Of a stretch of DNA of 64,000 nt, positions 12,134 to 24,483 are shown one piece after another. The position numbers and the translations under genes were made by a program. Under the pieces are notes generated by a model. It ran no database searches. It saw only the letters and a list, made by a program, of their open reading frames with translations, and was not told where the DNA came from. The DNA lies in NCBI GenBank assembly GCA_900660155.1, contig CABFPE010000147.1, positions 889,564 through 953,563 of the forward strand, written 5' to 3'. Position 1 is the first letter of the stretch; the number at the start of each line of letters is the position of its first letter. The DNA is from Hofstenia miamia (Eukaryota > Xenacoelomorpha > Acoela > Hofsteniidae).

Positions 12134-13617
12134 ATATTACATGAACAAATTACACTTCATTTAAATCATCATAAACTATGGTCCAAATCACAATTTGGTT
12201 TCAGAAAAAATTATTCAACATCAGCCGCACTTATACAAACGACAGAAAAATGGAGAGCACTATTAGACTCTAATAAATTTGTTGCTATTGCCTGTCTTGA
12301 CCTCTCAAAAGCATTCGATTCTATTAATCATGATATATTAATAAGAAAATTAAAAAATATTGGTTTTTCTCTTAACAGTGCTCACCTTATATCTAATTAC
12401 TTAAGTAATAGACTTCAGCGAGTTAAATTAAATGATACTTTTTCAAATTGGTTGTCTGTCAATAATGGTGTACCTCAAGGAACCATACTAGGTCCCCTGC
12501 TATTTAATATTTATGTGAATGACATGAGGGAAATTACGGACTGTGAAATAACACAATACGCCGATGATACATCTATTTACTGTGGAAATAAATCCTTAGA
12601 TAAAGCTGTAAAAGTTATTGAATCGAATTGTATAAAATTGAGCAACTATTTTAACATGCATAGATTGCGTATTAATACGAAAAAAACTGAATTTTGCATA
12701 ATGCAACCTTTTAGAAAAAAACGGACATCTCCGACTATTCAATTAATTTCAATAATTCATCTGTTATACCTGTTAATAAGTTTAAATATCTAGGAGTAAT
12801 AATAGATTCAAATCTTAATTTCACGTCGCAAATAAATACTATTATTAAAAAAATGGCTATAGGTATTAGAAAGATATCCCATGTTTCCCAACAGTTACCC
12901 CCAATTGCAGTGATTCAAATGTTTCATGCATTTGTTATGAGTAATTTAAACTATGCTAATATCTTATATACTAATGTACACAGCCAAATGTTAAAAAAGC
13001 TTCGAGTTCAACTAAAATGGGCATTAAATGTTTGTAATAAAAACTCTTCTAAAACAAAAGAATATATTTCTAAATCTATTCTTTTTCCACAAGAGTTAAT
13101 TATTTACAATATTATTATTTATTTCTTCAAATTCATAAAGAAAATACCACCCTACAACGAGATATCATTCTCATTTTCGACAGATTGTCTGAAGCAAAAT
13201 AATCGAACAAAAAACTACTCACGTGTTAAATTTAATCAAAATATCATGAGTCAATCCTTTATTAATACTGCAATTTATAACTGGAATATATTGCCAAAAG
13301 AAATGAAAATAATAGACAACCTTAAAAAATTCAAAAAAGAATTAAAATTATTATTTCTCAAACAAAAGTTTATATCAGGTAGATCATGGATAGGATTTAA
13401 ATTTTATAATAACGATTATACAATAAATCGAAATTAGTAAGCTATCCGTAGTCAGTGTATTTTTTAGTCTGTGTTTTTTTATTTATTTCATTTTTGTTAT
13501 TATTCATTTTTTTGTACATAGTAGTTAATGACGCTATTCATTTGAAATATCAGTAAAATATTGTAAAAAAATTCAAATGAATATAGATTATCTTATCTTA
13601 TCTATCTTATCTATTAA
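12134..13617 (+). mobile_element. 5'-truncated LINE (family A), reverse transcriptase and 3' end
   Basis: The plus strand codes for the reverse transcriptase of a Jockey/CR1-type non-LTR retrotransposon. Visible blocks are SQFGFRKNYST, CLDLSKAFDSINHDIL, NNGVPQGTILGPLLFNIYVN and the catalytic QYADDTS near 12552-12572. One frameshift lies between about 12740 and 12790; the frame then stays open through NKFKYLGVIID to the terminal FLKQKFISGRSWIGFK and a stop at about 13437. A 3' region follows that ends in TTATCT repeats (13585-13617), the expected kind of LINE tail. Endonuclease and ORF1 are missing, so the copy is dead on arrival but fairly young. Confidence 0.88.
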
Positions 13618-14735
13618 TGTGCCTAGAAACATGCTCTAATGCAAATAACACATCATTTGAAATATTTGGGTTTTGGATCTATGAATTATTTTCCTTGAAG
13701 CATAGTGTTGCATGTTTAAACATTGTTACGACAAACATGTCATAACTATATTAACAGAAGCAAATACGTCAGTTTGCCTAAAAAACTTTGTCAATAATTA
13801 ATTTTAACTCTGTCAAAACATTTCTTGTCATCAATTATATCACTTTGCCCCAATCCTAGTAATCAAAAATAAAAACTTGGACAAAAAAATTAATTTGCTC
13901 AATTTAGTTTTGTCAAAAATATTTCGTCACTGGATGGCGTCCAATAGAATCAGTCCATTACCACATGGCAAATAGTCATAGGTGTTAAGAGAACTTCAGG
14001 GTGTCCCAATGGAGCCTCATTGTGCTCTTCTTAACTACTAATGTACTACTGAAAAAGATTGCAGTTGCTGTGAAAAACAAGTAAACATTTTGTATTGATA
14101 ATGTAATGCCTAATATTTATACATATTGATTTTGTGACAAACGTTATTCCTTTATTAACATTCTTTTTGCAAATAATGGACAGGAACAATTATCCAAAGG
14201 GCCGCAAATTGCCGTAATATACCGAGAGTATATGGGAATATTTATGAGAAATTTTGGCTCAACTTAGTGAATCAACATTTAAATGAATAATTAATCAAAA
14301 TCTTTTCTGTAGTTACAAGATCTGAAAAAGTTTATTGACTGCTAGTCGCTGGGTATTAATGATATTTTTGCATGATTTGCATTAGCAATTATTCTAAACA
14401 GAGTATCAATTTTAATCTCTTACATTTTCTAGTTTATCTCATAAATGTGTTTCATCCATTTTAATGTGAAATATTTTGATGCTAATGTAAACCGTATTTC
14501 ATCTCCTACAAATATAAGCATATATCATCCATGTAGTGTTGATAGTAAAGGAAGTGGGTGTCTGATGTCATAAATTGTTTCCAATTAAAGTTAAATATAT
14601 ATTGCAAGAGTAGATAAGATATTGTTTATTCAGATAATATTTTCAATTACAAGACTGGTTATTATCTGAATAGCGTCAAGAATGATTACAAATAAATATA
14701 TATTTCCACATGGATACTTAAGGAAACCGCACGCT
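13618..14735. other. intergenic AT-rich DNA
   Basis: Nothing was recognised in either strand; there is no long reading frame and no clear repeat. Confidence 0.4.
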
Positions 14736-15485
14736 TAATTAACATTCCCCTTAACTACATTTTCAATAAATGCATTAAATCAAAAACATTCCCAGATTGC
14801 CTAAAAGAAACACGTGACACTCCGCTTTACAAAATAATGATGAAACGTGCCCACTTAATTATAGGCCTATTTCAATCACGATATCAATAAGTAAAGTTTT
14901 TGAAAGACTAATATTTAATCAAATGTTCGAGCATATTAAAAAACATAATCTTCTTTATGCAACCCAATTTGGATTTAGAAAAGTTTTTTCAACCAATGAT
15001 GCCCTTATTCAGGCAACAGAGAACTGGCGAAATTCATTGGATGATCAACAATATGCTATTGTATTCTTAGATCGACCATAACATACTAATTAAAAAACTA
15101 AAACGTATGGGTTTGTCCTTTGATAGTACAAGTTTAATTGCGAGTTTCTTAAGTACTAGGAAACAACGAATCAAAATCAACTCAGTACTTTCAGACTGGC
15201 TATATATTGAAAAAGGAGATCGCAAGGAACCATTATTGGACCTCATCTGTTTAATATCTATGTCAATGATATGAATTTTATACAAATTGTAATCTTATAC
15301 AATACGCAGACGATACTTGTATATTCTGGGCCAACAAGTCATTAGATGTTGCAATAAAAAAGTGGAATCTTACTGCCAGTCACTAAGCCATTATTTTTCA
15401 ATGCACAAATAACGCATTAGTGCCGAGAAAACGCAATTTTGCAAAATGAACCAGTGTAGCATCATCCAAAAAAGCAACTAAAGCT
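14735..15485 (+). mobile_element. old LINE fragment, reverse transcriptase region
   Basis: Conceptual reading across several frames gives LINE blocks in the right order: INIPLNYIFNKCIKSKTFPD, then TQFGFRK, then KRMGLSF, then LFNIYVNDM, and QYADDTC at about 15298-15318. Many stops and shifts separate them. It is related to the copy at 12134-13617 but much older. No 3' tail is visible. Confidence 0.75.
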
Positions 15486-15967
15486 GAATAACGTCGAATG
15501 ATTATTAATTGAAATTAATTGTAAAAATTTAGTTAATGAACTTTAGTTATTTTTGTAAAATGCAACTAAGATTTAATATTGGTCAAAATAAGAAAACTTG
15601 TTAAGCCGATCAAAAAATAATTGACAAATTAAATTGAGCAAACTAATGCTTACGTATGAACAGCCATCTTGGCAGACGAATTATTTGAAATTTAAAATCG
15701 GCAGGTACTTTTGTAGAAATTTTATAAATAGCTTTGATTCAACCATAATTTTGATGAACAATAAATTCTTCGGAGTTTATTTAATTTTCATTTCTACTTT
15801 ATCTGGTTTGATTATTTAATTAAATGTGCAGCTAGGCAAGTTGTGTTTAGTAGTGGCTGGAATCCATCACGGGATCGATTCTAGGGTCTTTGTGCCAGTC
15901 ACGAAAGTGCACCTATGTTACGGTTAGGAGTTTTTCGATTCTTGCCTAGTCTGACTATCGATCAATA

Positions 15968-16310
15968 NNNNNNNNNNNNNNNNNNNNNNNNNNNNNNNNN
16001 NNNNNNNNNNNNNNNNNNNNNNNNNNNNNNNNNNNNNNNNNNNNNNNNNNNNNNNNNNNNNNNNNNNNNNNNNNNNNNNNNNNNNNNNNNNNNNNNNNNN
16101 NNNNNNNNNNNNNNNNNNNNNNNNNNNNNNNNNNNNNNNNNNNNNNNNNNNNNNNNNNNNNNNNNNNNNNNNNNNNNNNNNNNNNNNNNNNNNNNNNNNN
16201 NNNNNNNNNNNNNNNNNNNNNNNNNNNNNNNNNNNNNNNNNNNNNNNNNNNNNNNNNNNNNNNNNNNNNNNNNNNNNNNNNNNNNNNNNNNNNNNNNNNN
16301 NNNNNNNNNN
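15968..16310. other. assembly gap of 343 n
   Basis: Run of n characters. Reading frames that cross it have no meaning. Confidence 0.99.
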
Positions 16311-16599
16311 CTGAAGAGGAAACATCTGACCACTTCGTCACCTAAACAGTGATAGTGAATACTCAATCATTTTATTAACATAACTAGTTAATAATAGAGG
16401 ATAGTCTGATGGTTCGACAATGTAGTAACACCTCACCCGCGAATTACTAAGTACTCATTATCAGTAATCAGACACGGCGTAATAAGCTAGGTGGAGGATG
16501 TTACACCAGGTATTTATGATTCGACAGATTTTTATTGCCCTGTCAAGGAGTTTAAATGCACTAGAGGCTTTGAAATTCAGTGCTAGCTATCCACTCCAA

Positions 16600-16880
16600 T
16601 ATTTAAACCGATCTTTATAGCAGCCAGCAGGCGCTATCTAAAGTTACCACCGTTAGTAGCCTTGGTTGGCCAAAGCGGGAGAGGCGCAATGCTCTCAACT
16701 GAAGTTCGACTTCGGCTTCACTCTGCTGATCAGACTCAACACAGATCAGCACTCTGCGTGCCAGGGGTCGCCAGATGATGCTTAAGATCAAACCGGCCAG
16801 GCACACTTCCAAGGGTATGGTCGGGACCCGGATCTTTTGATTCACCCACTGAGTTAGTTTGATGACTTCTTCAGTAATCC
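16600..16880. other. GC-rich patch with an open minus-strand frame
   Basis: About 270 bases are far richer in G and C than anything around them. The minus strand is open across the whole patch, for about 85 codons, including WVNQKIRVPTIPLEVCLAG, RRVLICVE and LRLSRFGQPRLL, to a stop at about 16615. The plus strand is closed. I recognise no family. It ends exactly where the LINE 3' fragment at 16885 begins, and it lies near the gap. It could be a fragment of foreign or host coding DNA, or contamination at a contig end. Confidence 0.35.
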
Positions 16881-16884
16881 CCAT

Positions 16885-16980
16885 TTTTAAGCAAAAATTC
16901 ATCTCAGGAAGATCTGGGACACGTACAAATTCTATAATAGCAACTACACATTTACTAGAATTTAGACTTATTCTTAGCCT
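16885..16980 (+). mobile_element. LINE 3'-end fragment
   Basis: These 96 bases closely match 19931-20027, the end of another LINE: both code for LKQKFISG and run through TTTAGACTTATTCTTAGCCT. Only the last few codons and the beginning of the 3' untranslated part are present. Confidence 0.75.
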
Positions 16981-17015
16981 GTTTACCAACATAAATGCTT
17001 TCTATTCTCTTAAAT

Positions 17016-18720
17016 TTAATTGCGAATTGCAAAATAAATAGAAGACTGTTGCTTGATTTTTTTACGAAATTTAATGCTAGTATTGTGATTAGTTCTTATA
17101 TTGCGCTTATGACAAACGTTTGGAAATGATATTGAATTATAGGGAGGTAATTGATTTGTTATTTTAAAATCCTTAATCAAAATATTAAAAATAAAATGTT
17201 GATTTGGAAACAGCATGGATGACAAAATGTAATTTCTTGCTTTGGAGTAGTTTTTCTGACAAACATTCAATGCCTATTTTAATTGCATTGTAAGATTTTT
17301 TGCTAATGATTCATTTGATTTGAAAAAAGTGTATTTCAATAATTAAGATGACTCATGACTAAAGAATGAAATAATTGAATCATATTGGCAAAGTGATATT
17401 GTTTTAATACTCATTGCCATGCGGTTTCAAGTTTATTATACTTGCAGCTTGTATATTAATTTTGAGTTTAGATATTTGAACGATTCTCTAGGGGAGATTG
17501 AGGCGTTATTAAAAGTAAGTGAAAAATTTGATAGTAATTAATAAACTTTTTCCCTGAATATTCAGGATGCTAAAGTCAGTTTTTTCACAGTTGCTCAATT
17601 TGTGCATGTTAAAATATTTACTAAATTTTTCACAGTTTTGTTCTACATCATTTATTGCTCGATTTAGGGAGTATTTCCACTAAAAGTTCATGTATCATCA
17701 GCGTATTCAATCAATAGACAATTCTTATATTACTGCATGTCGTTTACATATATATTAAAAAGTAGCGGTCTTAGAATGGTATCTTGTTGTACTCCGTTTT
17801 TTAAAAATAGCCAATTAGGGAAAGTATTATTTAATTTGACGCACTGAATTCTGTTAGTTAAATAACTAGATATTAGTTTAACGCTACTTTCAGAAAATAC
17901 TAGCTTTTCTAATTCCACATATAAGATATCGTGATTAATAGAGTAAAAAACTTTTAAAAGATCAAGGCAGGCCACTGCAACAAATTGGTCAGAGTCAAGA
18001 GATGATCGCAGATTTTTGGTAGCATACAAAAGAGCATCATCATTTGAAAACCAAATTGTGTTTTTGACTTTAATTGGTGTTTTGAAAGGTTGTCACTAAT
18101 TTGATTATGTCGTTCGAAAATTTTACTTATTGGTGAAGCAAATGAGATCGGTCAATAATTAGTAGCTAAAGTAACATCCTTATTTTTGAAAACCGGAGTA
18201 ATATGTGTTTGTTTCAAACAATTTGGAAAGTTGTTTTGATTTAAGGATTCATTGAAGATGAAATTTAGAGGTTCAGCAATTATAGAGACAGTTGCTTTTA
18301 ATATCCAGGAAGGAATTTTAGATTGACCACTTAGGTTTATTGGTTTTTAGTTTATTAGTTGCTTTAATCATTTCATACGTAGTTGAAAAACTAAAAATGA
18401 ATTGATGTATTTTATTATTAATATTTGGTGATAAATAATGGACATAGGATCCTTTAAATTTCCCCAAGTTAACAAATGTTTCGTTTAGAGAAAATAATGG
18501 ATTTCCCATAGCTAAGCTAACTTTTTGACGATAAAATTTGTTATTAAACTCATTTAAATTACTTTTCGATGTTAGAATGAATAGGTCTCTGATTGTGTCA
18601 TATTCCAGATTGTAAATTTGTGTTGTTTGTATTTTTATGGAGTTTATTTACAGCATCAATTGATTTTCCAAGGTATATTTGTATACAAGCTCTTAATATC
18701 AAATGAATCCATATAACTTT
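17016..18720 (-). mobile_element. LINE fragment (family A relative), linker to thumb of reverse transcriptase
   Basis: On the minus strand, blocks appear in LINE order from high to low coordinate: LNEFNNKFYRQKVSLAMGNP (about 18500-18560), IKATNKLKTNKPKWSI (18318-18370), SKTQFGFQ, VACLDLLKVFYSINHDILY (17930-17990), NGVQQDTILRPLLFNIYVND (17730-17790), the catalytic EYADDT (about 17693-17710) and the C-terminal NVCQKNYSKARNYI (17016-17270). Several stops and shifts interrupt it. The final codons and 3' tail are missing at the low end, where a LINE 3' fragment in the opposite direction (16885-16980) lies instead. Confidence 0.82.
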
Positions 18721-19590
18721 CTGTATTTTGTTTGATTATGTTATTAGCAAATTATTTAGCATTGATGTTGATCAACAGGTTTGTCAATTGGGAAGATTTT
18801 TCCGTCCAATCGAGTCCAATCTAATCTAAAAATTCTAGAATTGTGCAATTGCAATCCAATTGAATTCCAATTTAAATTTAAGGTAACTAGTCGAAATTTT
18901 CAATGCAACATGCATATCATTTATTTAAGTATACTACGTAGATTTTCTATGCATCTCATAATTAAGGCCTGATTTCGCAAATAAAGCCAAACAAAAGCAA
19001 AATTGCAAAGAAAAACGCAGAAAATGAGAATTATTTTTGCAGGACAAATGCATTGGCTGCATTTGAAGAAGTTCTTGGCAAGAATGAGGCTAAAAATACG
19101 AGATCCTATAGCTAATCAACATCACTCGCGATAGTGAAACACCCCTGTTAATATCCCTATTTGTTTCCGATTAGTTTCAGTTTTGAAGTATGCCCCCCTC
19201 TTATAGTCTTGTGGCAACACTCCCGCGGGATCAAGAGAAATTTTTGAACCGGGAGTGTGACAGATTTTTCAAATCTGAGTAGCAAAAAAATTAAAACTTT
19301 TGAAACAGGTACATGTTAGGCGTTCTCATCACTAAAATTCAAACCTACTCAACCAACCGAAGAAGTCAGTGATTTGCAGTTTTTGTTACTTGAAACTTCA
19401 AAGGTGAAGACAGTTCGATTGAAAACTATATAAATTTTTCCCCCGGTCAAAGTATAAGATATATCCAAGATGTCCCGAAAGTTCAGTATGATGAAAACTG
19501 CGATCTCCTATCATTTTAGAAATTTAGATAGGTAGCAAGATCTTATTTACTTTAGAAGCTTCAGAAAGAGCTCCTAAACTATCGTTTAGT
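18720..19590. other. intergenic DNA
   Basis: No gene was recognised. An ACACTCCCG / CGGGAGTGT pair at about 19207-19258 could form a stem with a loop of about 35 bases. It may be the edge of an unknown element. Confidence 0.35.
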
Positions 19591-19599
19591 TCAGCTGGA

Positions 19600-20163
19600 C
19601 TTACGAGTCCTAGTGCAACCGCACACCCACACTTTGTACATCTCAAAGAACTCTTAGTTATCAGAAAATATCAACAATTAATACAAATCAATATTACCGC
19701 ATTATTTTTCAAAGTCGCTAACGAAATTCCGCCATATGATAAGATAAAGCTCCCTGAATTCAGTAAAAATTTCAATAGACGATCTAAAAATACGTTGTCA
19801 CTAGGTTCAGAGGTAAAGTCAAAGAAAACTCATTTATAAATGTAGGTATAAGGCAATGGAATAATCTACCTATCCAAACTAAGCAAATGAAGAAACTGAA
19901 GGAATTCCGAAATAGTGTGAAAAGATTTATTCTTAAGCAAAAATTCATCTCAGGAAAATCTTGGACAGGGTACAAATTCTATAGTAGCAATTACACAATT
20001 ACTAGAATTTAGACTTATTCTTAGCCTCTTAATCAATTTATAGATTTGTAAATAGTATGATTTTTGTTTTTTTAATGACGCTATTTTGAGAAGCCATCAG
20101 TTTATATTTAATTGTTTTACCTTCTCTTAATAAAGATTGTCTTATTTTATCTTATCTTATCTA
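19600..20163 (+). mobile_element. LINE 3' end with TTATCT tail
   Basis: The plus strand codes for the last part of a LINE: ELLVIRKYQQLIQINIT, a frame break, then FRGKVKENSFINVGIRQW and FILKQKFISGKSWTGYKFY with a stop at about 20009. The 3' untranslated part ends with TAATAAAGA and repeats of TTATCT (20140-20162). The same tail type is found at 13585-13617, so both belong to one LINE lineage. Confidence 0.82.
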
Positions 20164-21365
20164 GTATACAATTCGTTATACAGTAATTCATGTTTCATGT
20201 TCATGGGTGTTCGATTTGGTGTTTTGCTGGATTCGGTGCTATGTTAGAGGGAGATCCGTTGGTGTGGGATCAATTCATTGCGTTACCACAAAACTCTTCC
20301 ATTCCTGGTGCTAATATAGAGAGTTCTTTCAACAAATATTGTAACATTCGAACTCAGTCGAATAAGAAGAAAAACTTTTATAAGCACTTATTTATTGTGA
20401 TCAATAATGTGTAATTGAATTGCTCGACTGCTCCAGTCATTGCATTCTAATCAAGTGTTTTCAAAACGAACATATTTTGTTCACACAACGCTATGCTCAA
20501 TTCTCACATGATTAAGAGTCAATATTGCAATTAGTTTTAATGATATGGCGCATTACATTCTGCAGCATTATCGGACCTACGTCTAAAACAATTATTTTAA
20601 TAGTATGAAGAATTATTAAGAACACAGTATTATACTTTGGAAATTTTTTGCAAAATTTTTTTTAAAGAAAATCCAATTGGAATCCAGTCAGATAGAACTT
20701 ATCCATAACCAACTTTTTCAGTAAAATGGCATCCAGTCTTATTTGTAAAATGGTCTAAATTTCATTTTTTAAAAATGGGCTTAAAATAGGCTTAAGATTT
20801 GAAATTGATGGGTTGGGAACTTTTTCAATGTTCTCAGCCCATTTCTATCTCTGATGTTGATATTTGCTTCAGATAGCAAACAGCACTTATTCATTGAAGG
20901 TTTCCGATAAAATTTCGATTATAACACTATAGAAAAGTCAGCTATAAGACATTTCCAGAGAAATTTTATAGCCTTGAGTGAATTGAATTACAATAAGAAA
21001 TTGTTAAGCAATAGGTCATGTAAATAATACACTATTAAACAATAAACAAAAGTAATCTTTCAGTAACCACTTGCAAGTTTGTTTTTACATAGTGTACTGT
21101 ACTTACACGAATCCTTAAGATATCCTAGTTTTGACACTTTTTTCATTCTCTTTCATTTGGAAAAATCATGATTTTTAACAAATGCAAATACACAGTAAAA
21201 CGTGTGTACAATTTTCATGCAATAATGTTCGTAATGAAACAACTTCTTTGACTTCTTATATTTCTGAATTTTATTCTTATAATAAACTTACGCGACAATT
21301 GTAACAAATTTCAAAACTTTAGGGATTACTGAACATGGGTTTTTGGTTTTACATTAATTAATAAT
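20164..21365. other. intergenic DNA upstream of the Ser/Thr/Asn-rich ORF
   Basis: An open frame of 74 codons at 20190-20414 has no recognisable features and sits directly after a LINE tail; I do not call it a gene. Nothing else was recognised. Confidence 0.35.
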
Positions 21366-22544
21366 ATGAACAACTTGTGTTTAAAATTGGCGGTAATTAT
21401 TATCAACATATGGTGTAGCAATAAAATCGTAGTCTATATCGAAATATACGCGGTAAAACTATACAACTCTGGACAAATGAATAATCTTATTTCTCTTTAT
21501 TGCGCGTCAATATTTTGTGTTATTTCAATCATTGGTAATAACATTTATGAAATTGTTAACAACGAAACACGTATTTCTAACAATGAAAGTATATCTGTAA
21601 CTATCATCAAGGAAATGGAAAACAACAATGTTACAGATTTAAAAGAGAACACAGAATGGAAAAAATATGTTTTGTTTATCAACGAAAGTAAAAATTTTGT
21701 TGACAATTCTGACAGTAAACCTGACAAAAGTGAAATTGGAAATGCAAGCAGTCTAGAAAAAACTTTCGCTAAGTCCAAATCCAAACCAATAGGAAAAATA
21801 ACTAGTTCTTTGGAAATTCCAACGATTAATTCAAATAATAAATCCAATTATGACAGTAATATTTCAAGTGATATTGAGAACACTAAGGTTGTGTCATCAA
21901 TAAGCAGAGCTTTATTTTCTCAAGAGACTACTGAATCTAAAGTGAGTAACAATGTCAAAATTCAGCGATCAAATAATTTAAGTTATACTAAAATTGAAAA
22001 GAGCAATTTGAAACATCATTTTCGATCCGAAGTTGTTCGAAATTCGGAAACGACAGAGAAGCCTTTGCTTACAACAACACCAACGCCTATGAAACTTGAA
22101 AGTACATCACTTAAGTCGATAAATAAATCAAATACTAGTATTAATGGAATTGTGACAATTTCGTCTGAACATACATCGAAAAGTAGTTATAATGAATCAA
22201 GTCAACAACACACTAATGAAATTGAAAACTCTTTTACAAGCGAAGTACAAGCCAGCGAACAATCAAGCCAAAGTGGTAGTAATGAAAATGCAGCGCTTAG
22301 TGAAGATGAAGAAAGTAGAAGTGATGTTTCCTCCGAAAATACGTCTGCATTCGCCATATATGCACTGGAGACCACTACTACAGGTACTCAAATGTCAAGC
22401 ACAGAAAATTATACGTCATATTATAATTGGGAACGACATTGGAATGAATCTAATGAATACAATTATTCCCTTAACTATGATTATAACTATTATGGTGGTA
22501 CACAACAAGAAGACGATCTGCAGTCCTCTATTACATACCCATAG
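21366..22544 (+). CDS. Asn/Ser/Thr-rich probable secreted protein, family unknown
   Basis: An intronless frame of 392 codons is far longer than chance allows in DNA this rich in A and T. Two starts are possible. The ATG at 21366 gives a hydrophobic head (LKLAVIIINIW). The ATG at 21477, giving 355 residues, starts MNNLISLYCASIFCVISIIG, a better signal peptide, and I prefer it. The rest is hydrophilic, low in cysteine and rich in Asn, Ser, Thr, Lys and Glu. It has many N-x-S/T sites (NET, NES, NVT, NAS, NKS, NIS, NLS, NTS, NYT and others), so heavy glycosylation is plausible. An acidic Ser stretch (SEDEESRSD) precedes a Tyr-rich tail (NYSLNYDYNYYGG). The composition suggests an extracellular, mucin-like or matrix protein. 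There is no membrane anchor at the C-terminus and no known domain. A 5' exon upstream cannot be excluded. Confidence 0.6.
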   Translation: MNNLCLKLAVIIINIWCSNKIVVYIEIYAVKLYNSGQMNNLISLYCASIFCVISIIGNNIYEIVNNETRISNNESISVTIIKEMENNNVTDLKENTEWKKYVLFINESKNFVDNSDSKPDKSEIGNASSLEKTFAKSKSKPIGKITSSLEIPTINSNNKSNYDSNISSDIENTKVVSSISRALFSQETTESKVSNNVKIQRSNNLSYTKIEKSNLKHHFRSEVVRNSETTEKPLLTTTPTPMKLESTSLKSINKSNTSINGIVTISSEHTSKSSYNESSQQHTNEIENSFTSEVQASEQSSQSGSNENAALSEDEESRSDVSSENTSAFAIYALETTTTGTQMSSTENYTSYYNWERHWNESNEYNYSLNYDYNYYGGTQQEDDLQSSITYP

Positions 22545-23466
22545 CAATGAGAATATTTAAAAAATTTTTAATTAAATTGTTATCATTAAAGTATATTTTT
22601 AAACTAAATTTTATAAAACATTTGCAAAAAATATCAAAGTGAATATAAAATATGTTTATAAATATTATAGTCATAATGTACATGTACAGCATATTAAATA
22701 TGTTGAGAGTATTTTAGGTTTACATGTATGTACCTTAAAAGTATGTAAGAAATAAGTTCAATAGAATGAAATTTAAGAAATTTAAGTTAACCAAACACTG
22801 CGGTAGCCAGTCTAAATGATTTAGGGGTGCAAAGAATTTTCACGGGTTATAAAGATATAATGATATCATATGTATGTAATGGAGAAGACCTTAGGAATGT
22901 TGTAATTGGACTACATATATTTTGAGTTTCCTTCACAAGGAAATAAAGTCATTACAGACAACTGATTATTATTGAGGATCCTTAACATTTTCAGCAAAAA
23001 CATTAAAAAAGTGACTATTCGAATTTTATAGTACAAATTTTAATAAATCAATCCTATGAGATTGTGACATTTTGCTAAGCTATTCAAGTGATATCTTATG
23101 AGATCACATATCAGAGTAGTTTTGAAAGTATTACACAGCAAAATTTATAATAAAAATATATGCCAATGCATACATATTTTTAAATGACTTCTTTGTTAAT
23201 CTTCATGTCACAAGTGATGCTAGTTACAGGCGCGCAGCCAGGATTTCGATTTAGAAAATCAAAATAACAAATATATTTTATGCGTATCATTTATAATTGT
23301 TCGAATGGAAGAAAATTAACAGATTTAAAAGACAATGTGAGAAATCAAACATTTGTATCTTTGAAATTCTTAGAGATATAAGTTATTTTTGTATTTTATA
23401 TTGATTTCGTATTGATATTGATATTTATATCATACGCTAATCATTGTATTTCTGTTATTGGGTAGG
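22545..23466. other. 3' flank and intergenic DNA
   Basis: No gene was seen. A CAGGCGCGCAGCCAGGATTT motif at about 23228 resembles the ends of common DNA transposons, but no matching partner end was found. Confidence 0.3.
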
Positions 23467-23974
23467 GTCACTACTCAGGGTTTGACGAGTCATTATTAAA
23501 TGGGTTGGGCCAGAGGTGGTTTCCTATCTTTTGAGATAGGGGCTCAGTAATACATTTATTTGACTATAGACGTTATTCCATACTTTTAAAAAATTATTGA
23601 AATGCTATACTATGTAATTGAGAAAGGATTATGACAAGATTGTGAGGTTTAATGATCAGTAAGGCTGTAGTTTTAAGGTATTTCTCATACCTCTATCCAT
23701 AAGAGGTTCATATGTATACCTACTGGCCTTAATTGTAACAGTTTTTCACATACCGGTACTTTTAATTTCCAACTAATTACTCTAACTATGATACCTAAAA
23801 AAACTATACAAATTAAAAATCAATTGTATTTCCAACATATGACCAGTATGTTTTATATTTAATCACCTATCAGTCAACCTCTTTTGTGATGATTAGAGAG
23901 TGACATCAGGTACCTGAATAAACCCGATCAGATTTCAGGTGGGGTTGGTCTCGGATACTGACTCAATACTACTG
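23467..23974. repeat. 508-bp block, copy 1
   Basis: The block repeats at 23976-24483 after a single n at 23975, with only one visible change (CCTCTTTTG against CCTCCTTTG). No coding content was recognised. This is a probable unmerged contig overlap. Confidence 0.85.
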
Positions 23975-23975
23975 N

Positions 23976-24483
23976 GTCACTACTCAGGGTTTGACGAGTC
24001 ATTATTAAATGGGTTGGGCCAGAGGTGGTTTCCTATCTTTTGAGATAGGGGCTCAGTAATACATTTATTTGACTATAGACGTTATTCCATACTTTTAAAA
24101 AATTATTGAAATGCTATACTATGTAATTGAGAAAGGATTATGACAAGATTGTGAGGTTTAATGATCAGTAAGGCTGTAGTTTTAAGGTATTTCTCATACC
24201 TCTATCCATAAGAGGTTCATATGTATACCTACTGGCCTTAATTGTAACAGTTTTTCACATACCGGTACTTTTAATTTCCAACTAATTACTCTAACTATGA
24301 TACCTAAAAAAACTATACAAATTAAAAATCAATTGTATTTCCAACATATGACCAGTATGTTTTATATTTAATCACCTATCAGTCAACCTCCTTTGTGATG
24401 ATTAGAGAGTGACATCAGGTACCTGAATAAACCCGATCAGATTTCAGGTGGGGTTGGTCTCGGATACTGACTCAATACTACTG
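23976..24483. repeat. 508-bp block, copy 2 (probable assembly duplicate)
   Basis: Same block as 23467-23974. Unique sequence resumes at 24484. Confidence 0.85.

Noticed and set aside
15915-16366. Several frames running through the n gap
   Set aside because: They exist only because n does not create stop codons.
16885-18720. Twin-priming inversion of one LINE
   Set aside because: Twin priming puts the inverted 5' part upstream of the sense 3' part. Here the plus-strand 3' fragment lies to the left of the minus-strand body, so the order is wrong; two insertions or a rearrangement fit better.
20190-20414. 74-codon frame starting MFHVHG
   Set aside because: It begins right after a LINE tail, has no recognisable feature and is short enough to occur by chance.
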